The notes: a model not told the origin generated them from the letters alone. A DNA stretch of 64,000 nucleotides from Flavobacterium bernardetii (GCF_011305415.1 NZ_JAANOQ010000003.1:186001-250000); one strand, 5' to 3'; shown: positions 49,301 through 59,264, counted from the first letter of the stretch. Program-made: numbers and translations.

Positions 49301-50161
49301 ATGAAAATCTTATTTGCTTTTGCCTTTTTCTTTTTGCCTTTTTTCTTTTTTGGTCAAGAAAGTGTTTCGTTTTATTTCGAAAACAACAAATCAGCTCTAA
49401 ATCAAGTAGAATTGGTAAAATTGAATAAATGGATTGCTGCAAATAAAACATCTAAAATTCTTTCTATAACTGGTTCTACGGATGAAGTAGGTTCAACAGG
49501 TTATAACGATACGTTATCACAAAAACGTGTAGATTATATTTTCAATAAAGTTAAAGCTTCTGTAAAAATTAGAGAAGATTTTAAATCGATTTCACTTGGT
49601 GAAGCAGGAGCAAAATCAAACACAAAAGCAGAAAACAGAAAAGCAATTGTTGTTTTTTTACAGGAAAAAGATTTAGCCAAAGAAGCGGAATTAATTAAAC
49701 CAAAAATAGAAGAACCAAAAGATATTCCAACAAACGGGTTAACGCCAATTGAAGAAGTAGATATGCATTTCCCAGAAGGTGCTTCTTTAGCAGAAAAAAT
49801 TGAATTATCTCGACCAGGAACATTGATTGTTTTACCAGAAATTCAATTCTATAAAAATTCATTCGGAATTATGCCTTCTTCGCAAAGAGAAGTTTTCGAA
49901 TTGATCCGAATTATGACAGAAAACCCAAGATTACATATTGAAATTCAAGGTCATATTTGTTGTACGGATAACGATGTTAGAAAATTATCGTTAGAGCGTG
50001 CGAAACAAGTACGTCGTGTATTACAATCAAACTACATTTTAGAACGCCGTGTAAAAGTAAAAGGTTTTGGTGTAACGAAACCAAAATTCCCAATTCCTGA
50101 AGCTACGGAAGAACAAGCGGCTGCAAATAGAAGAGTGGAAATTATGATTTTGGAGAAATAG
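49301..50161 (+). CDS. OmpA-like protein with two OmpA domains, paralogue 3
   Basis: A 286-residue exported protein; signal peptide MKILFAFAFFFLPFFFFGQ. First OmpA domain about 20-125 (SVSFYFENNKSALNQVELVK, ITGSTDEVGSTGYNDTLSQK, closer to the classical form), second about 165-286 (EIQGHICCTDNDVRKLSLER, GFGVTKPKFPIPEATEEQAA, NRRVEIMILEK). It has an acidic linker KPKIEEPKDIPTNGLTPIEE. More diverged than paralogues 1 and 2. A -7 box TATATTTG (49263-49270) precedes it. The GHICC motif is kept in all three. Confidence 0.85.
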   Translation: MKILFAFAFFFLPFFFFGQESVSFYFENNKSALNQVELVKLNKWIAANKTSKILSITGSTDEVGSTGYNDTLSQKRVDYIFNKVKASVKIREDFKSISLGEAGAKSNTKAENRKAIVVFLQEKDLAKEAELIKPKIEEPKDIPTNGLTPIEEVDMHFPEGASLAEKIELSRPGTLIVLPEIQFYKNSFGIMPSSQREVFELIRIMTENPRLHIEIQGHICCTDNDVRKLSLERAKQVRRVLQSNYILERRVKVKGFGVTKPKFPIPEATEEQAAANRRVEIMILEK

Positions 50162-50318
50162 TTTAATCCGTCAATTTTACAATTCGTCAATGTGCCGATT
50201 GTATGAAATTTACAATATTGATGCTTTATCGATTAGAAAAATTAGGAAAATTCAAACTTTCTTTTAAATAATTTAGGTGCTAATAATTGGCACATTGATG
50301 AATTGTCACATTGGCTAA

Positions 50319-51770
50319 TTATCCTTTTCTTTTTACAACACTTCCTCTAGGTTCATCACCTTCATGAAGTGCCATTTCAGAATGCAAAAATTTTGCCGCT
50401 TCAGCTGAATCTTTGACTTTGGTAGCGCTTCTTTCTAACATTTCTGATTCAAAATCGTTTAATATGCTTTTTCGAATTCCAATTTCTCTCCAATTTGAAG
50501 AAGGTTTACATTTTTTTGAGATTTCTCGAGCTAGTTTCAAAGCGTCTAAAAGTGCTTGATTCGCACCTTGACCTTTGAATGGACTCATAGGATGTGCTGC
50601 ATCTCCAATTAAAGTTATGTTTTTTCCTTTTGATACTAATTCTGATGTGAGTAATTCTCTATCATAAACAGGATATCCGGAAATTTGCGTTTCTAATGTT
50701 GCAGTCAAAATCTGAGGAATAGGATGGTGCCATTGTGTTCTTCGACATGCTTCTTCTTTGAGAGATTTCGGACCTTTTGCACTCAATTCAATAGCTTCTT
50801 TTTCCGACATTGGAAAACTAAGTTGCCACATTATCGAATTTGAATCATAAGGCATCATATAAATTCGCTCATTTCCATTTGCGGTTTGAAAAACTGTAGC
50901 TGAATCGAGTAGAGGAGAATCCATATTTTCTAATGCATTCAAAGGACAAATTCCTAAAATTACAATGCAATCTAAATAATGTAAAGGTGTATTTTCTTCA
51001 CCAATTAGTAATCTTCGCACCGAACTACGAATACCATCGGCTCCAACGACAAGATCAGCTTTTACATTTTTAATTTCACCATTTACTTGAAAATTCAAAT
51101 CGACACCATTTTTATTTTCTTTAAAATCTAATAATTGATGACCCCATTGAACTCTAGTATTTTCTCCGAGTTGTTCCAATAACGCTAAACGTAAAGCTTG
51201 TCTTGAAATATGCATATTGGTTTGCTTCGAAGTTGTTTTCGTTTCTGATGGTAACCATTTTCGCATTCCCCATTCACCAACCACTTTTCCATCTGTGTTA
51301 TGAACCACGTGTCTTGTAGAAACTACGCCTTCTTTTAAAGAAATTAATCCTAATCCTTTAATTACTTTACTAGCTTGTTGTAAAGTCAGTCCGTAACCCT
51401 GAGATCTGTCAGTAAAACTGATATCACGTTCATAAAGCGTAAACGGTATTCCACGATGCAAACAAGCTACAGCTAGCGCCACTCCGCCAATTCCAGCGCC
51501 AATAATTGCAACATGTGGATAATTCTCATTGTCTGATTTCGGAAAATGATCAGAAAGAACTAAACCAGATCCAGAACAATTTAAGCAAGAATATTGCTCT
51601 GCTTTAGGACGAACTGGAGCATTTTCACCAGCTTTAGTTTTTTCAAATTCATCGCACGCCAATTGGTAGCGGAGTAGCACTTTCTTACTGAGCTTCCGAC
51701 TTTTTTTACCTAGACCTTTACAACTTTCACAAATAATCCAGCTAGCAAATGAATTTTCTAATTTTTCCAA
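50319..51770 (-). CDS. FAD-dependent monooxygenase with DnaJ-type zinc finger
   Basis: A 483-residue protein. Residues 1-75 hold two CxxCxGxG motifs, CESCKGLG (about 15-22) and CLNCSGSG (about 60-67), the DnaJ-type zinc-binding repeats. From about residue 85 a PheA/TfdB-type FAD monooxygenase follows: the GxGxxG dinucleotide motif VAIIGAGIGGVALAVACLHR (about 88-107), the DG motif VVGADGIRSSVRR (about 237-249) and the GD motif LIGDAAHPMSPFKGQGANQA (about 386-405). The enzyme probably hydroxylates an aromatic or other hydrophobic substrate with NAD(P)H. The fusion to a zinc finger is unusual and intact in frame. Monocistronic, divergent from purM. Confidence 0.9.
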   Translation of the reverse strand: MEKLENSFASWIICESCKGLGKKSRKLSKKVLLRYQLACDEFEKTKAGENAPVRPKAEQYSCLNCSGSGLVLSDHFPKSDNENYPHVAIIGAGIGGVALAVACLHRGIPFTLYERDISFTDRSQGYGLTLQQASKVIKGLGLISLKEGVVSTRHVVHNTDGKVVGEWGMRKWLPSETKTTSKQTNMHISRQALRLALLEQLGENTRVQWGHQLLDFKENKNGVDLNFQVNGEIKNVKADLVVGADGIRSSVRRLLIGEENTPLHYLDCIVILGICPLNALENMDSPLLDSATVFQTANGNERIYMMPYDSNSIMWQLSFPMSEKEAIELSAKGPKSLKEEACRRTQWHHPIPQILTATLETQISGYPVYDRELLTSELVSKGKNITLIGDAAHPMSPFKGQGANQALLDALKLAREISKKCKPSSNWREIGIRKSILNDFESEMLERSATKVKDSAEAAKFLHSEMALHEGDEPRGSVVKRKG

Positions 51771-51861
51771 TTATTATTTTATTGATTCAATATAAAACAT
51801 ATCTGCAAAGGTTGTGAATTTTTCTGTTATATCATTTGTTCCTAAATTGATTTGTTTCGAA

Positions 51862-51892
51862 TTGCCTAATTGCCTAATTATTTATATCTTTG
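51862..51892 (+). promoter_or_regulatory. purM promoter
   Basis: TTG (51862-51864), 20 bp, TATCTTTG (51885-51892), a full match to the Bacteroidota consensus, 28 bp before the ATG. Confidence 0.78.
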
Positions 51893-51919
51893 CCGCACAC
51901 AACAATCAACACCATAAAA

Positions 51920-53098
51920 ATGAGTTCTGAAACGAGCCAACGCTACAATCTTAGAGGAGTTTCTGCTTCTAAAGAAGACGTGCATAATGCTATTAAAAAC
52001 ATCGACAAAGGATTGTTTCCTCAAGCGTTTTGCAAAATTATCCCAGATTATTTAACGAACGACGAAAAGTACTGCATTATTATGCATGCTGACGGCGCAG
52101 GTACAAAATCGGCTTTAGCTTATATGTACTGGAAAGAAACTGGTGATATTTCGGTTTGGAAAGGAATCGCTCAAGATGCTTTAATTATGAATATAGACGA
52201 TTTATTATGTGTTGGTGCAACAGATAATATTTTGTTATCTTCTACAATTGGAAGAAATAAAAATCTAATTCCAGCTGAAGTTATTTCAGCAATTATCAAC
52301 GGAACAGAAGAATTAATCGCTGAATTAAAAAAACACGGAGTTACAATTCATTCAACTGGTGGAGAAACTGCTGATGTAGGTGATTTAGTTCGTACAATTA
52401 TAGTAGATTCTACCGTAACGGCTCGTATGGAAAGAAATAAAGTCATCAATAATGCCAATATTCAAGCTGGTGATGTTATTGTTGGTTTAGCTTCTTTCGG
52501 ACAAGCAACATACGAAACAGAATACAACGGTGGAATGGGAAGTAACGGTTTGACTTCAGCTCGTCATGATGTTTTTGCGAAATATTTAGCTACTAAATAT
52601 CCTGAAAGTTTTGATGCCGCAGTTCCTAATGAATTAGTTTATTCTGGACAAACGAAATTAACAGATGCCGTTGAAAATAGTCCAATAGACGCAGGTAAAT
52701 TAGTGCTTTCTCCAACAAGAACTTACGCTCCAGTAATTAAAAAATTATTAGATACCTACACACCAAATCAAATTCACGGAATGGTGCATTGTAGTGGTGG
52801 TGCACAAACGAAAGTGTTGCATTTTGTAAAAGAGGTTCATGTTATTAAGGATAATTTATTTCCAGTACCGCCATTATTCAAATTAATTCAAGAAAATTCT
52901 AAAACGGATTGGAAAGAAATGTATCAGGTTTTCAATTGCGGACATCGTATGGAAATTTATGTTCCAGCTGAAATCGCTAATGAAATCATTGAAATTTCTA
53001 AATCTTTCAATATCGATGCACAAATTGTTGGTCGAGTGGAAGCTTCAGAGACAACAAAATTAACCATCAATTCCGAATACGGAACTTTTGAATATTAA
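51920..53098 (+). CDS. purM: Phosphoribosylformylglycinamidine cyclo-ligase (AIR synthetase), Bacteroidota form
   Basis: A 392-residue AIR synthetase-related ATP-grasp-independent (PurM-type) enzyme of purine synthesis. Visible: YNLRGVSASKEDVHNAIKNI near the start, IIMHADGAGTKSALAYMYWK (about 59-78), DALIMNIDDLLCVGA (about 91-105), IHSTGGETADVGDLV (about 153-167), VIVGLASFGQATYETEYNGG (about 190-209) and the C-terminal FNCGHRMEIYVP (about 336-347). The alignment-like pattern is of the longer PurM variant in the Bacteroidota. An upstream frame opens at 51890, but the ATG at 51920 fits. 67 bp to guaA, with a palindrome between. Confidence 0.9.
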   Translation: MSSETSQRYNLRGVSASKEDVHNAIKNIDKGLFPQAFCKIIPDYLTNDEKYCIIMHADGAGTKSALAYMYWKETGDISVWKGIAQDALIMNIDDLLCVGATDNILLSSTIGRNKNLIPAEVISAIINGTEELIAELKKHGVTIHSTGGETADVGDLVRTIIVDSTVTARMERNKVINNANIQAGDVIVGLASFGQATYETEYNGGMGSNGLTSARHDVFAKYLATKYPESFDAAVPNELVYSGQTKLTDAVENSPIDAGKLVLSPTRTYAPVIKKLLDTYTPNQIHGMVHCSGGAQTKVLHFVKEVHVIKDNLFPVPPLFKLIQENSKTDWKEMYQVFNCGHRMEIYVPAEIANEIIEISKSFNIDAQIVGRVEASETTKLTINSEYGTFEY

Positions 53099-53115
53099 AT
53101 AAAATAAATTCGTAC

Positions 53116-53136
53116 GGACAAGTCGCGACTTGTTCC
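53116..53136. repeat. Perfect palindrome between purM and guaA
   Basis: The 16-bp perfect palindrome ACAAGTCGCGACTTGT (53118-53133) is flanked by GG and TCC. It is G/C-rich for the region. Intergenic palindrome of the REP-like kind, perhaps an attenuator or an mRNA-stabilising stem between two purine genes. Confidence 0.75.
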
Positions 53137-53165
53137 TAACAATAATAAAACAACAACTCAACATA

Positions 53166-54695
53166 ATGAACAACGTATTAATTTTAGATTTCGGTTCGCA
53201 ATACACACAATTAATTGCTCGTAGAGTAAGAGAATTAAATATTTTTTGCGAAATTTTTCCTTTCGATAAAATCCCAGCAGATTTATCTTCTTATAAAGCT
53301 GTAATTTTAGGTGGAAGTCCTGCTTCTGTTCGTTCAGAAGAAGTGTTACATCCAGATTTATCTGAAATTAGAGGAAAAAAACCATTATTAGCAGTTTGTT
53401 ATGGTGCACAATATTTAGCTCATTTTTCAGGTGGAGAAGTTGCGGCTTCAAACACTAGAGAATACGGAAGAGCTAATTTAGCTTACATAAAAGAAAACGA
53501 AACATTCTTAGAAGGTGTTTCTGAAAATAGTCAAGTTTGGATGTCACATTCAGATTCGATTAAAAGCTTACCAACTAACGGTGTTAAAATCGCTAGTACG
53601 AAAGATGTAGAAAATGCTGCTTATAAAATTGAAGGTGAAACAACATATGCCATTCAATTTCACCCAGAAGTTTACCATTCAACAGATGGAAAACAAATGT
53701 TAGAAAACTTTTTAGTGAAAATTGCTAAAGTGGAACAAACATTTACACCAAATGCTTTTGTAGAAGAAGTAATTGCGGATATGAAAGCTAAAATCGGAAA
53801 CGATAAAGTAGTTTTAGGTTTATCTGGTGGAGTAGATTCTACTGTTGCGGCAGTAATTTTAAACAAAGCAATCGGAGATAATTTATATTGTATTTTCGTA
53901 AATAACGGCTTATTACGTAAAAACGAATTCCAAGGTGTATTAGATCAATACAAAGGAATGGGATTAAACGTAAAAGGTGTTGATGCTTCACAAAGATTCT
54001 ACGATGCTTTAGCAGGTTTAGATGATCCGGAAGCAAAACGTAAAGCAATTGGAAACGCATTTATTGAAGTTTTCGATGCTGAAGCAAATTTGTTAACGGA
54101 TGTGAAATTCTTAGGTCAAGGTACCATTTATCCAGATGTAATCGAATCAGTTTCTGCAACTGGTGGTCCATCTGCAACAATAAAATCACACCATAATGTG
54201 GGTGGTTTACCAGATTTTATGAAATTACAAATTGTTGAACCTTTACGTATGTTGTTTAAAGACGAAGTGCGTAGAGTAGGAGCAACTTTAGGAATCGATC
54301 CAGAATTATTAGGTCGTCATCCTTTTCCTGGTCCTGGTTTAGCAATTCGTATTTTAGGTGATATCACACCAGAAAAAGTAGCGATTTTACAAGAAGTTGA
54401 CGCTGTTTTTATCAACGGATTAAAAGAACACGGTTTGTACGATAAAGTTTGGCAAGCGGGTGCGATTTTATTACCAGTAAACAGTGTTGGTGTAATGGGT
54501 GATGAGCGTACTTACGAAAAAGTAGTGGCCTTAAGAGCTGTTGAGTCTACAGACGGAATGACAGCAGATTGGGTACATTTACCTTATGAGTTTTTGCAAA
54601 AAATTTCAAATGATATTATAAATAATGTTCGTGGTGTTAATAGAGTAGTTTACGATATTAGTTCAAAACCACCAGCAACTATTGAATGGGAATAA
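53166..54695 (+). CDS. guaA: GMP synthase (glutamine-hydrolysing)
   Basis: A 509-residue two-domain enzyme converting XMP to GMP. Class I amidotransferase domain about 1-190 with the catalytic Cys in [12 protein letters not shown] (about 74-85) and His/Glu in [11 protein letters not shown] (about 161-171). The ATP-pyrophosphatase domain carries the P-loop GLSGGVDST (about 218-226), and the C-terminal dimerisation domain ends in [14 protein letters not shown]. The ATG at 53166 ([20 protein letters not shown]) is the family start; a longer frame from 53130 is not supported. Length normal. Confidence 0.97.
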   Translation: MNNVLILDFGSQYTQLIARRVRELNIFCEIFPFDKIPADLSSYKAVILGGSPASVRSEEVLHPDLSEIRGKKPLLAVCYGAQYLAHFSGGEVAASNTREYGRANLAYIKENETFLEGVSENSQVWMSHSDSIKSLPTNGVKIASTKDVENAAYKIEGETTYAIQFHPEVYHSTDGKQMLENFLVKIAKVEQTFTPNAFVEEVIADMKAKIGNDKVVLGLSGGVDSTVAAVILNKAIGDNLYCIFVNNGLLRKNEFQGVLDQYKGMGLNVKGVDASQRFYDALAGLDDPEAKRKAIGNAFIEVFDAEANLLTDVKFLGQGTIYPDVIESVSATGGPSATIKSHHNVGGLPDFMKLQIVEPLRMLFKDEVRRVGATLGIDPELLGRHPFPGPGLAIRILGDITPEKVAILQEVDAVFINGLKEHGLYDKVWQAGAILLPVNSVGVMGDERTYEKVVALRAVESTDGMTADWVHLPYEFLQKISNDIINNVRGVNRVVYDISSKPPATIEWE

Positions 54696-54713
54696 AAAAG
54701 AAATAACAATTTC

Positions 54714-54764
54714 AAAAAGCAATGGCAATGTCAATATTTAATATAAAATTTGGCATTGCTTTTT
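54714..54764 (+). terminator. Terminator of guaA
   Basis: AAAAAGCAATG (54714-54724) with CATTGCTTTTT (54754-54764), long AT-rich loop. Confidence 0.75.
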
Positions 54765-54902
54765 TTATTTTGAAATGTTGTAAATGAAATTATAATGCTT
54801 ATTTTTGAAAATTGATATTGAAATTGATTTTGTCATTCTGAATCTTGGCATTAAAATTGTTTCTTATTAGAAATTCAATATAAAAGCAATAAATATTTAC
54901 GT

Positions 54903-56807
54903 ATGAAAAAGGCACATATATACATTATTTTATTTTTAGTAAGTTTTGCAGGTTATTCGCAAAGCAAACATACTGTTGTAAAAGGAGAAACTTTATATAG
55001 TATTTCAAAAAAATACAATGTAAAACCAGACGATATATTAAAACTGAATCCAGATGCTAAAGATGGTGTAAAAGAAAATACGGTTTTAACTTTGCCTTCT
55101 AGTGTAAAAGTAGTTGCGCCAAAATCGACTTTAAACAAGTACGAATACCAAGTACAACAAGGGGAAACTTTATATGCTATTTCTAAAAAATTAGGAGTTT
55201 CTGTTGACGAAATGATTAAAAACAATCCAGCTTCTAAAGAAGGAGTTTCAACTGGACAATCTTTAATTTATTTTGCAGCTAAAAAACACGCAGCTACACA
55301 ACAAGTAGTGAAAACTGAAGTAGTTTCTAAAAAGGAAATCGTAAATCTTCATACCATTCAAGCGGAAGAAACAAAATATAGTGTGTCTAAAAAATACGGT
55401 ATTTCTATTCCTGAATTAGAAGAATTAAATCCACATATTAAAAATGTTTTCGAAATCGGTATGCAAATCCGATTAAACAAAAACACGGTTTTACCAAAAG
55501 TTGTAGTTTCAGATGTTCAGCCAACAGCTACAAAAACAATGTTTTATGCGGTGCAACAAGGTGAAACGTTATTCTCTATTTCAAGAAAATTCGGAATTTC
55601 TGTTGATGAAATTACAAAAAAGAATCCCGCTGTTTCAACAGGTTTAACTGTCGGAATGGAACTCCTGCTTCCAGAGAAAAAAGAAATTAATTCAACTATC
55701 CAGAGTGATTCTGCAGATGGGTTAAAAAAAAAATTGAACTTATTAGAGACGGCGAATAAAACCAAGCAAAGAAACCTTGTTTTATTAATGCCTTTCAATA
55801 TTAATAGAATTGAAAAAGATTCTGCTAAAACAAAAAGCGAATATTTAAAAACGGATAAATTCCTAAACATTACACTTGATTTTTATGCTGGTGCGTTAAA
55901 AGCAATCGATTCAGCTAAAGTGTTGGGATTACCTATTAATGCTAAGGTATACGATGCTGAAACTTCTAAATATTCTTCAAACGTTGCTACAATTATCAAG
56001 AATAATAACTTTTCAAATGTAGATGTGGTTATCGGGCCATTTACAAATTCATTTGTGGAAACGGCTGGTCTTTTATTAGACAAAAACACGGCAATAATTT
56101 CTCCATTAACTAACGAAGGTGGAAAAGGTGGAAGTAATGTTTTCTATGCGATGCCAAATGAAAATATTCAGAAAGTAAAGTTGATGTCGTATTTGAAATC
56201 GAAATCAGATGCTATTTTTGCCATTCATTCTGCATCAAAAACAAGTTTGAGTAGTTATTTCGCAGCTAATTATCCAGAAGTACAGTCGTCAAGTTTTAAT
56301 GATAAAGGACTTTTTGACTATACGGTTTTCAAAACCACTTTACAAAAAGGAAAAAAGAATTTTGTGATTTTGGATTCCGATAAAATTATGCAAGTGATTT
56401 CTGTAGTCAATAATTTATTGAAATTGAAGAAAGAATTTGATATTCAATTAGTCGTTGTAGAAAGAAACGATGCCTTAGATTTTGAAGAAATTCCATCTAA
56501 AAATTTAGCCGCTTTACAAATGTTGTATCCTTCTGCGATTCGTGAAAATGAATCGATTGAAGCTATGAATTTCGCAAAAGCATACAAAAAAGACAATAAA
56601 ATACAGCCAAATCAATATGCCACTCGTGGATTTGACGTGACGTTTGATGCGATTTTAAGAATGTGTCAAGAAGAAGGTTTTATTAAATCTACAGAAAGTC
56701 AAATTTCAGAGCAAATTGAAAGTCAATTCAACTATTCAAATAATAACAATTGGGGAGTTTATATGATGTATTATAATTCCGATTTAACTATTAAACAAGC
56801 ACAATAA
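54903..56807 (+). CDS. LysM-repeat protein with periplasmic-binding-like C terminus
   Basis: A 634-residue exported protein. Signal peptide residues 1-19 (FLVSFAGYSQ). Four LysM domains at about 22-64, 81-124, 149-191 and 214-257, three of them with the canonical GETLYSISKKY or GETLFSISRKF start, one degenerate (EETKYSVSKKY). A linker then leads to a region (about 290-630) of LpoA/periplasmic-binding-protein type I character: VLLMPFNINRIEKDSAKTKS, VVIGPFTNSFVETAGLLLDK, AIISPLTNEGG. LysM domains bind peptidoglycan, and LpoA-like parts activate penicillin-binding proteins in other bacteria; a cell-wall synthesis or maintenance role is inferred. The stop overlaps the next start (TAATG). Confidence 0.9.
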   Translation: MKKAHIYIILFLVSFAGYSQSKHTVVKGETLYSISKKYNVKPDDILKLNPDAKDGVKENTVLTLPSSVKVVAPKSTLNKYEYQVQQGETLYAISKKLGVSVDEMIKNNPASKEGVSTGQSLIYFAAKKHAATQQVVKTEVVSKKEIVNLHTIQAEETKYSVSKKYGISIPELEELNPHIKNVFEIGMQIRLNKNTVLPKVVVSDVQPTATKTMFYAVQQGETLFSISRKFGISVDEITKKNPAVSTGLTVGMELLLPEKKEINSTIQSDSADGLKKKLNLLETANKTKQRNLVLLMPFNINRIEKDSAKTKSEYLKTDKFLNITLDFYAGALKAIDSAKVLGLPINAKVYDAETSKYSSNVATIIKNNNFSNVDVVIGPFTNSFVETAGLLLDKNTAIISPLTNEGGKGGSNVFYAMPNENIQKVKLMSYLKSKSDAIFAIHSASKTSLSSYFAANYPEVQSSSFNDKGLFDYTVFKTTLQKGKKNFVILDSDKIMQVISVVNNLLKLKKEFDIQLVVVERNDALDFEEIPSKNLAALQMLYPSAIRENESIEAMNFAKAYKKDNKIQPNQYATRGFDVTFDAILRMCQEEGFIKSTESQISEQIESQFNYSNNNNWGVYMMYYNSDLTIKQAQ

Positions 56808-57211
56808 TGGCAACATCTAAAGTAACTTATTTAGGCGATTTAAGAACATCATCCATACATTTAGCTTCTGGCTCAGAAATTATTTCTGATGCGCCAGTTG
56901 ACAATAACGGAAAAGGAGAAGACTTTTCACCAACTGATACAGTTGCGAATGCCTTAGCAAGTTGTATGTTTACCGTAATGGGAATAAAAGCACGCGATTT
57001 AGAAGTCGATTTTTCTAATTCAACCGCTGAGGTTACTAAAGTTATGGGTACTGAACCACGCAGAATTACTGAAATTCATGTAACTTTTTCTATGAATGTT
57101 TCTGTTTCTGATAAAGAAAAAACCATTTTAGAAAAAACAGCCATGACTTGTCCAGTTTTCAATAGTTTACATCCAGATATTAAAAAAGAAGTAGTTTTTA
57201 ATTGGAAGTAA
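56807..57211 (+). CDS. OsmC family protein
   Basis: A 134-residue OsmC/Ohr-fold peroxidase-like protein. Both redox Cys are seen: ALASCMFTVMG (about residues 46-56) and TCPVFNSLHPDI (about 111-122). Such proteins reduce organic hydroperoxides. YhfA-like members have uncertain activity. The start overlaps the stop of the LysM gene by one base, so the two are translationally coupled. Confidence 0.92.
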   Translation: MATSKVTYLGDLRTSSIHLASGSEIISDAPVDNNGKGEDFSPTDTVANALASCMFTVMGIKARDLEVDFSNSTAEVTKVMGTEPRRITEIHVTFSMNVSVSDKEKTILEKTAMTCPVFNSLHPDIKKEVVFNWK

Positions 57212-57310
57212 TTGTTTGAAATGTTAATAACTTTATTTTAACTCAAGTTTTTTTCTTACAATTATTATTACAATTTCGTTATTTTTGAGAATAACTAAAA
57301 ACTAAAAATT

Positions 57311-57658
57311 ATGTTTAAAAATGCTTTCTCTTTTAATGGTAGAATTCGTAGATTAGAATTTGGGATCTCTTATTTAATTTATTTAATTGTCTATTTGCCA
57401 ATTATTTTTGCAATTGAAGCAAATCCAGATATGTCATATTTGTTGCTATTGTTGTTACCGCTAATTTGGTTTTTATTAGCCCAAGGTGCAAAAAGATGTC
57501 ACGACAGAGATAATTCGGGTTGGTATCAAATCATTCCGTTTTATAGTTTGTGGATGTTGTTTGCAGATGGTTTTCCAGGAAAAAACCAATATGGTTTAAA
57601 TCCAAAAGGAGTTGGAAATAATGACGATATTCAAGAAATCGGAGTTCCTCAAGAATAA
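57311..57658 (+). CDS. DUF805 membrane protein
   Basis: A 115-residue protein with two to three hydrophobic segments: FGISYLIYLIVYLPIIFAIE and YLLLLLLPLIWFLLAQGAKR. The N-terminal FSFNGRIRRLEFG and central RCHDRDNSGWYQIIPFYSLW are the DUF805 signature. Function unknown. A -7 box TATTTTTG (57280-57287) lies 24 bp upstream. Its stop overlaps the start of the next gene (TAATG). Confidence 0.92.
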   Translation: MFKNAFSFNGRIRRLEFGISYLIYLIVYLPIIFAIEANPDMSYLLLLLLPLIWFLLAQGAKRCHDRDNSGWYQIIPFYSLWMLFADGFPGKNQYGLNPKGVGNNDDIQEIGVPQE

Positions 57659-57891
57659 TGCTTTCTCAACAAGAACAACTTATTAAATTAGCACATACTA
57701 TAATGCCCTTTGGAAAATTCAAAGGGCGTTATCTTATAAATCTACCTGAACATTATATTGTTTGGTATAAAAACAAAGGTTTTCCTGCTGGAACTTTAGG
57801 TGAACAACTTAAATTGGTGTACGAATTAAAACTAAATGGATTAGAAGAATTAATTCATAACATTCAAAAAAAATATCCAAAACCGCAATGA
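57658..57891 (+). CDS. DUF3820 protein (QSregVF-like)
   Basis: A 77-residue protein with the DUF3820 core: MPFGKFKGRYLINLPEHYIV, then WYKNKGFPAGTLGEQLKLVY. The family is sometimes called putative quorum-sensing-regulated virulence factor, but the role is unknown. It overlaps the DUF805 gene by one codon position (TAATG) and the aldehyde dehydrogenase start by ATGA, so three genes form one coupled unit. Confidence 0.92.
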   Translation: MLSQQEQLIKLAHTIMPFGKFKGRYLINLPEHYIVWYKNKGFPAGTLGEQLKLVYELKLNGLEELIHNIQKKYPKPQ

Positions 57892-59264
57892 TAGAAGAAA
57901 TCTTAAATAGCCAAAAGGAGTTTTTTAAAACGAATGAAACTAAATCAATTTCTTTTAGAATAGCTATTTTAAAAAAGTTGAAACAGGTTTTGTAACAAAA
58001 TGAAAAGTTGCTGTCTGAAGCTATTTATTTAGATTTTAATAAATTAGAATTTGAAACGTATTTAACTGAATTCGGTTTTTTATATATAGAAATAGATGAA
58101 GCCGTTATAAAGTTTAAAAAATGGTCTTCTAAAAAAAGTGTCTCCTCAAGTTTAATAAATTTCCCTTCTAAAAATTATATTCTACCAGAACCATTAGGTG
58201 TAACTTTAATAATTAGCGCCTGGAATTATCCGTATCAATTGGCTTTAGCTCCAGCTATTGCAAGTTTAGCTGCTGGAAATACAGTTATTATTAAACCCAG
58301 CGAAGTAGCGATTCATTCAAGTAATGCCTTAAAAAAAATAATTTCTGAAAATTTTGATGCAAATCATTTAGCTGTTATTGAAGGTGGAGTTGAAGAAACC
58401 ACAAAGTTAATTCATTCTAAATTTGACAAAATATTTTTCACAGGTTCTACACAAGTTGGGAAAATTGTTTATAAAGCTGCCGCAGAAAATTTAATTCCCG
58501 TCACCTTAGAATTAGGCGGAAAATCACCAGCAATTTTAACAGAAGATTGTCATTTGAAAAGAAGCATTCAACGTTTAGTTTGGGGAAAATTTTTAAATGC
58601 AGGTCAAACTTGTGTCGCACCAGATTACGTACTAGTGCATCAATCTCTAAAAAAGGATTTTTTAAAGGGAATTGAAGAAAAAATTAAATTACGAAAGTAT
58701 TCTATTGAAAATCAGAATTTCACAAAAATAGTTTCTGTAAAACATACACAACGATTAGTAAATTTACTCGAAAATCAAGAAGTAATATTTGGAGGAAATT
58801 ATCATATCGAAAATAGAGACTTTGAACCTACTTTAGTTTTAAATCCAACTTGGGAAAGTCCAATTATGCAAGAGGAAATTTTCGGAACTGTTTTACCTAT
58901 TTTATTTTACGAAAATTTCAACGATGCTATTCAACAAATAAAAACCAAAGAAAAACCATTAGCGGCTTATTTATTTACAGAGAATTCCAAATATAAAGAC
59001 CAATTTTTAAATGAGTTTTCTTTTGGTGGTGGTTGTGTAAATGAAGTGATTATGCATTTAGTAAACGGAAATTTCGGATTTGGTGGTGTAGGTTCTAGTG
59101 GAATTGGCGCTTATCACGGATACGAAGGATTTAAAACGTTTTCTCACTTCAAAAGTATCCTAGAAAAACCTACTTTTTTTGAAATTCCTTTAAGATATTC
59201 CGCTTATTCTGCTAATAAATTAATTTGGATCAAACGATTTGTGAATTGGTCCAAGTATTTTTAA
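57888..59264 (+). pseudogene. Aldehyde dehydrogenase interrupted by an in-frame TAA
   Basis: From the ATG at 57888 (overlapping the DUF3820 stop as ATGA) the frame gives MIEEILNSQKEFFKTNETKS...KLKQVL, then TAA at codon 36 (57993-57995), and continues in the same frame as QNEKLLSEAIYLDFNKLEFE to the end at 59264. The rest is a normal AlkH/ALDH3-type aldehyde dehydrogenase: FTGSTQVGKIVY (NAD site), TLELGGKSPAIL with the general-base Glu, and GQTCVAPDYV with the catalytic Cys. Its full length of about 458 residues fits the family. Only one base is wrong (A, C or G to T). Re-initiation at the TTG at 58008 could rescue a shortened enzyme, or the stop may be a sequencing error. Confidence 0.88.
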
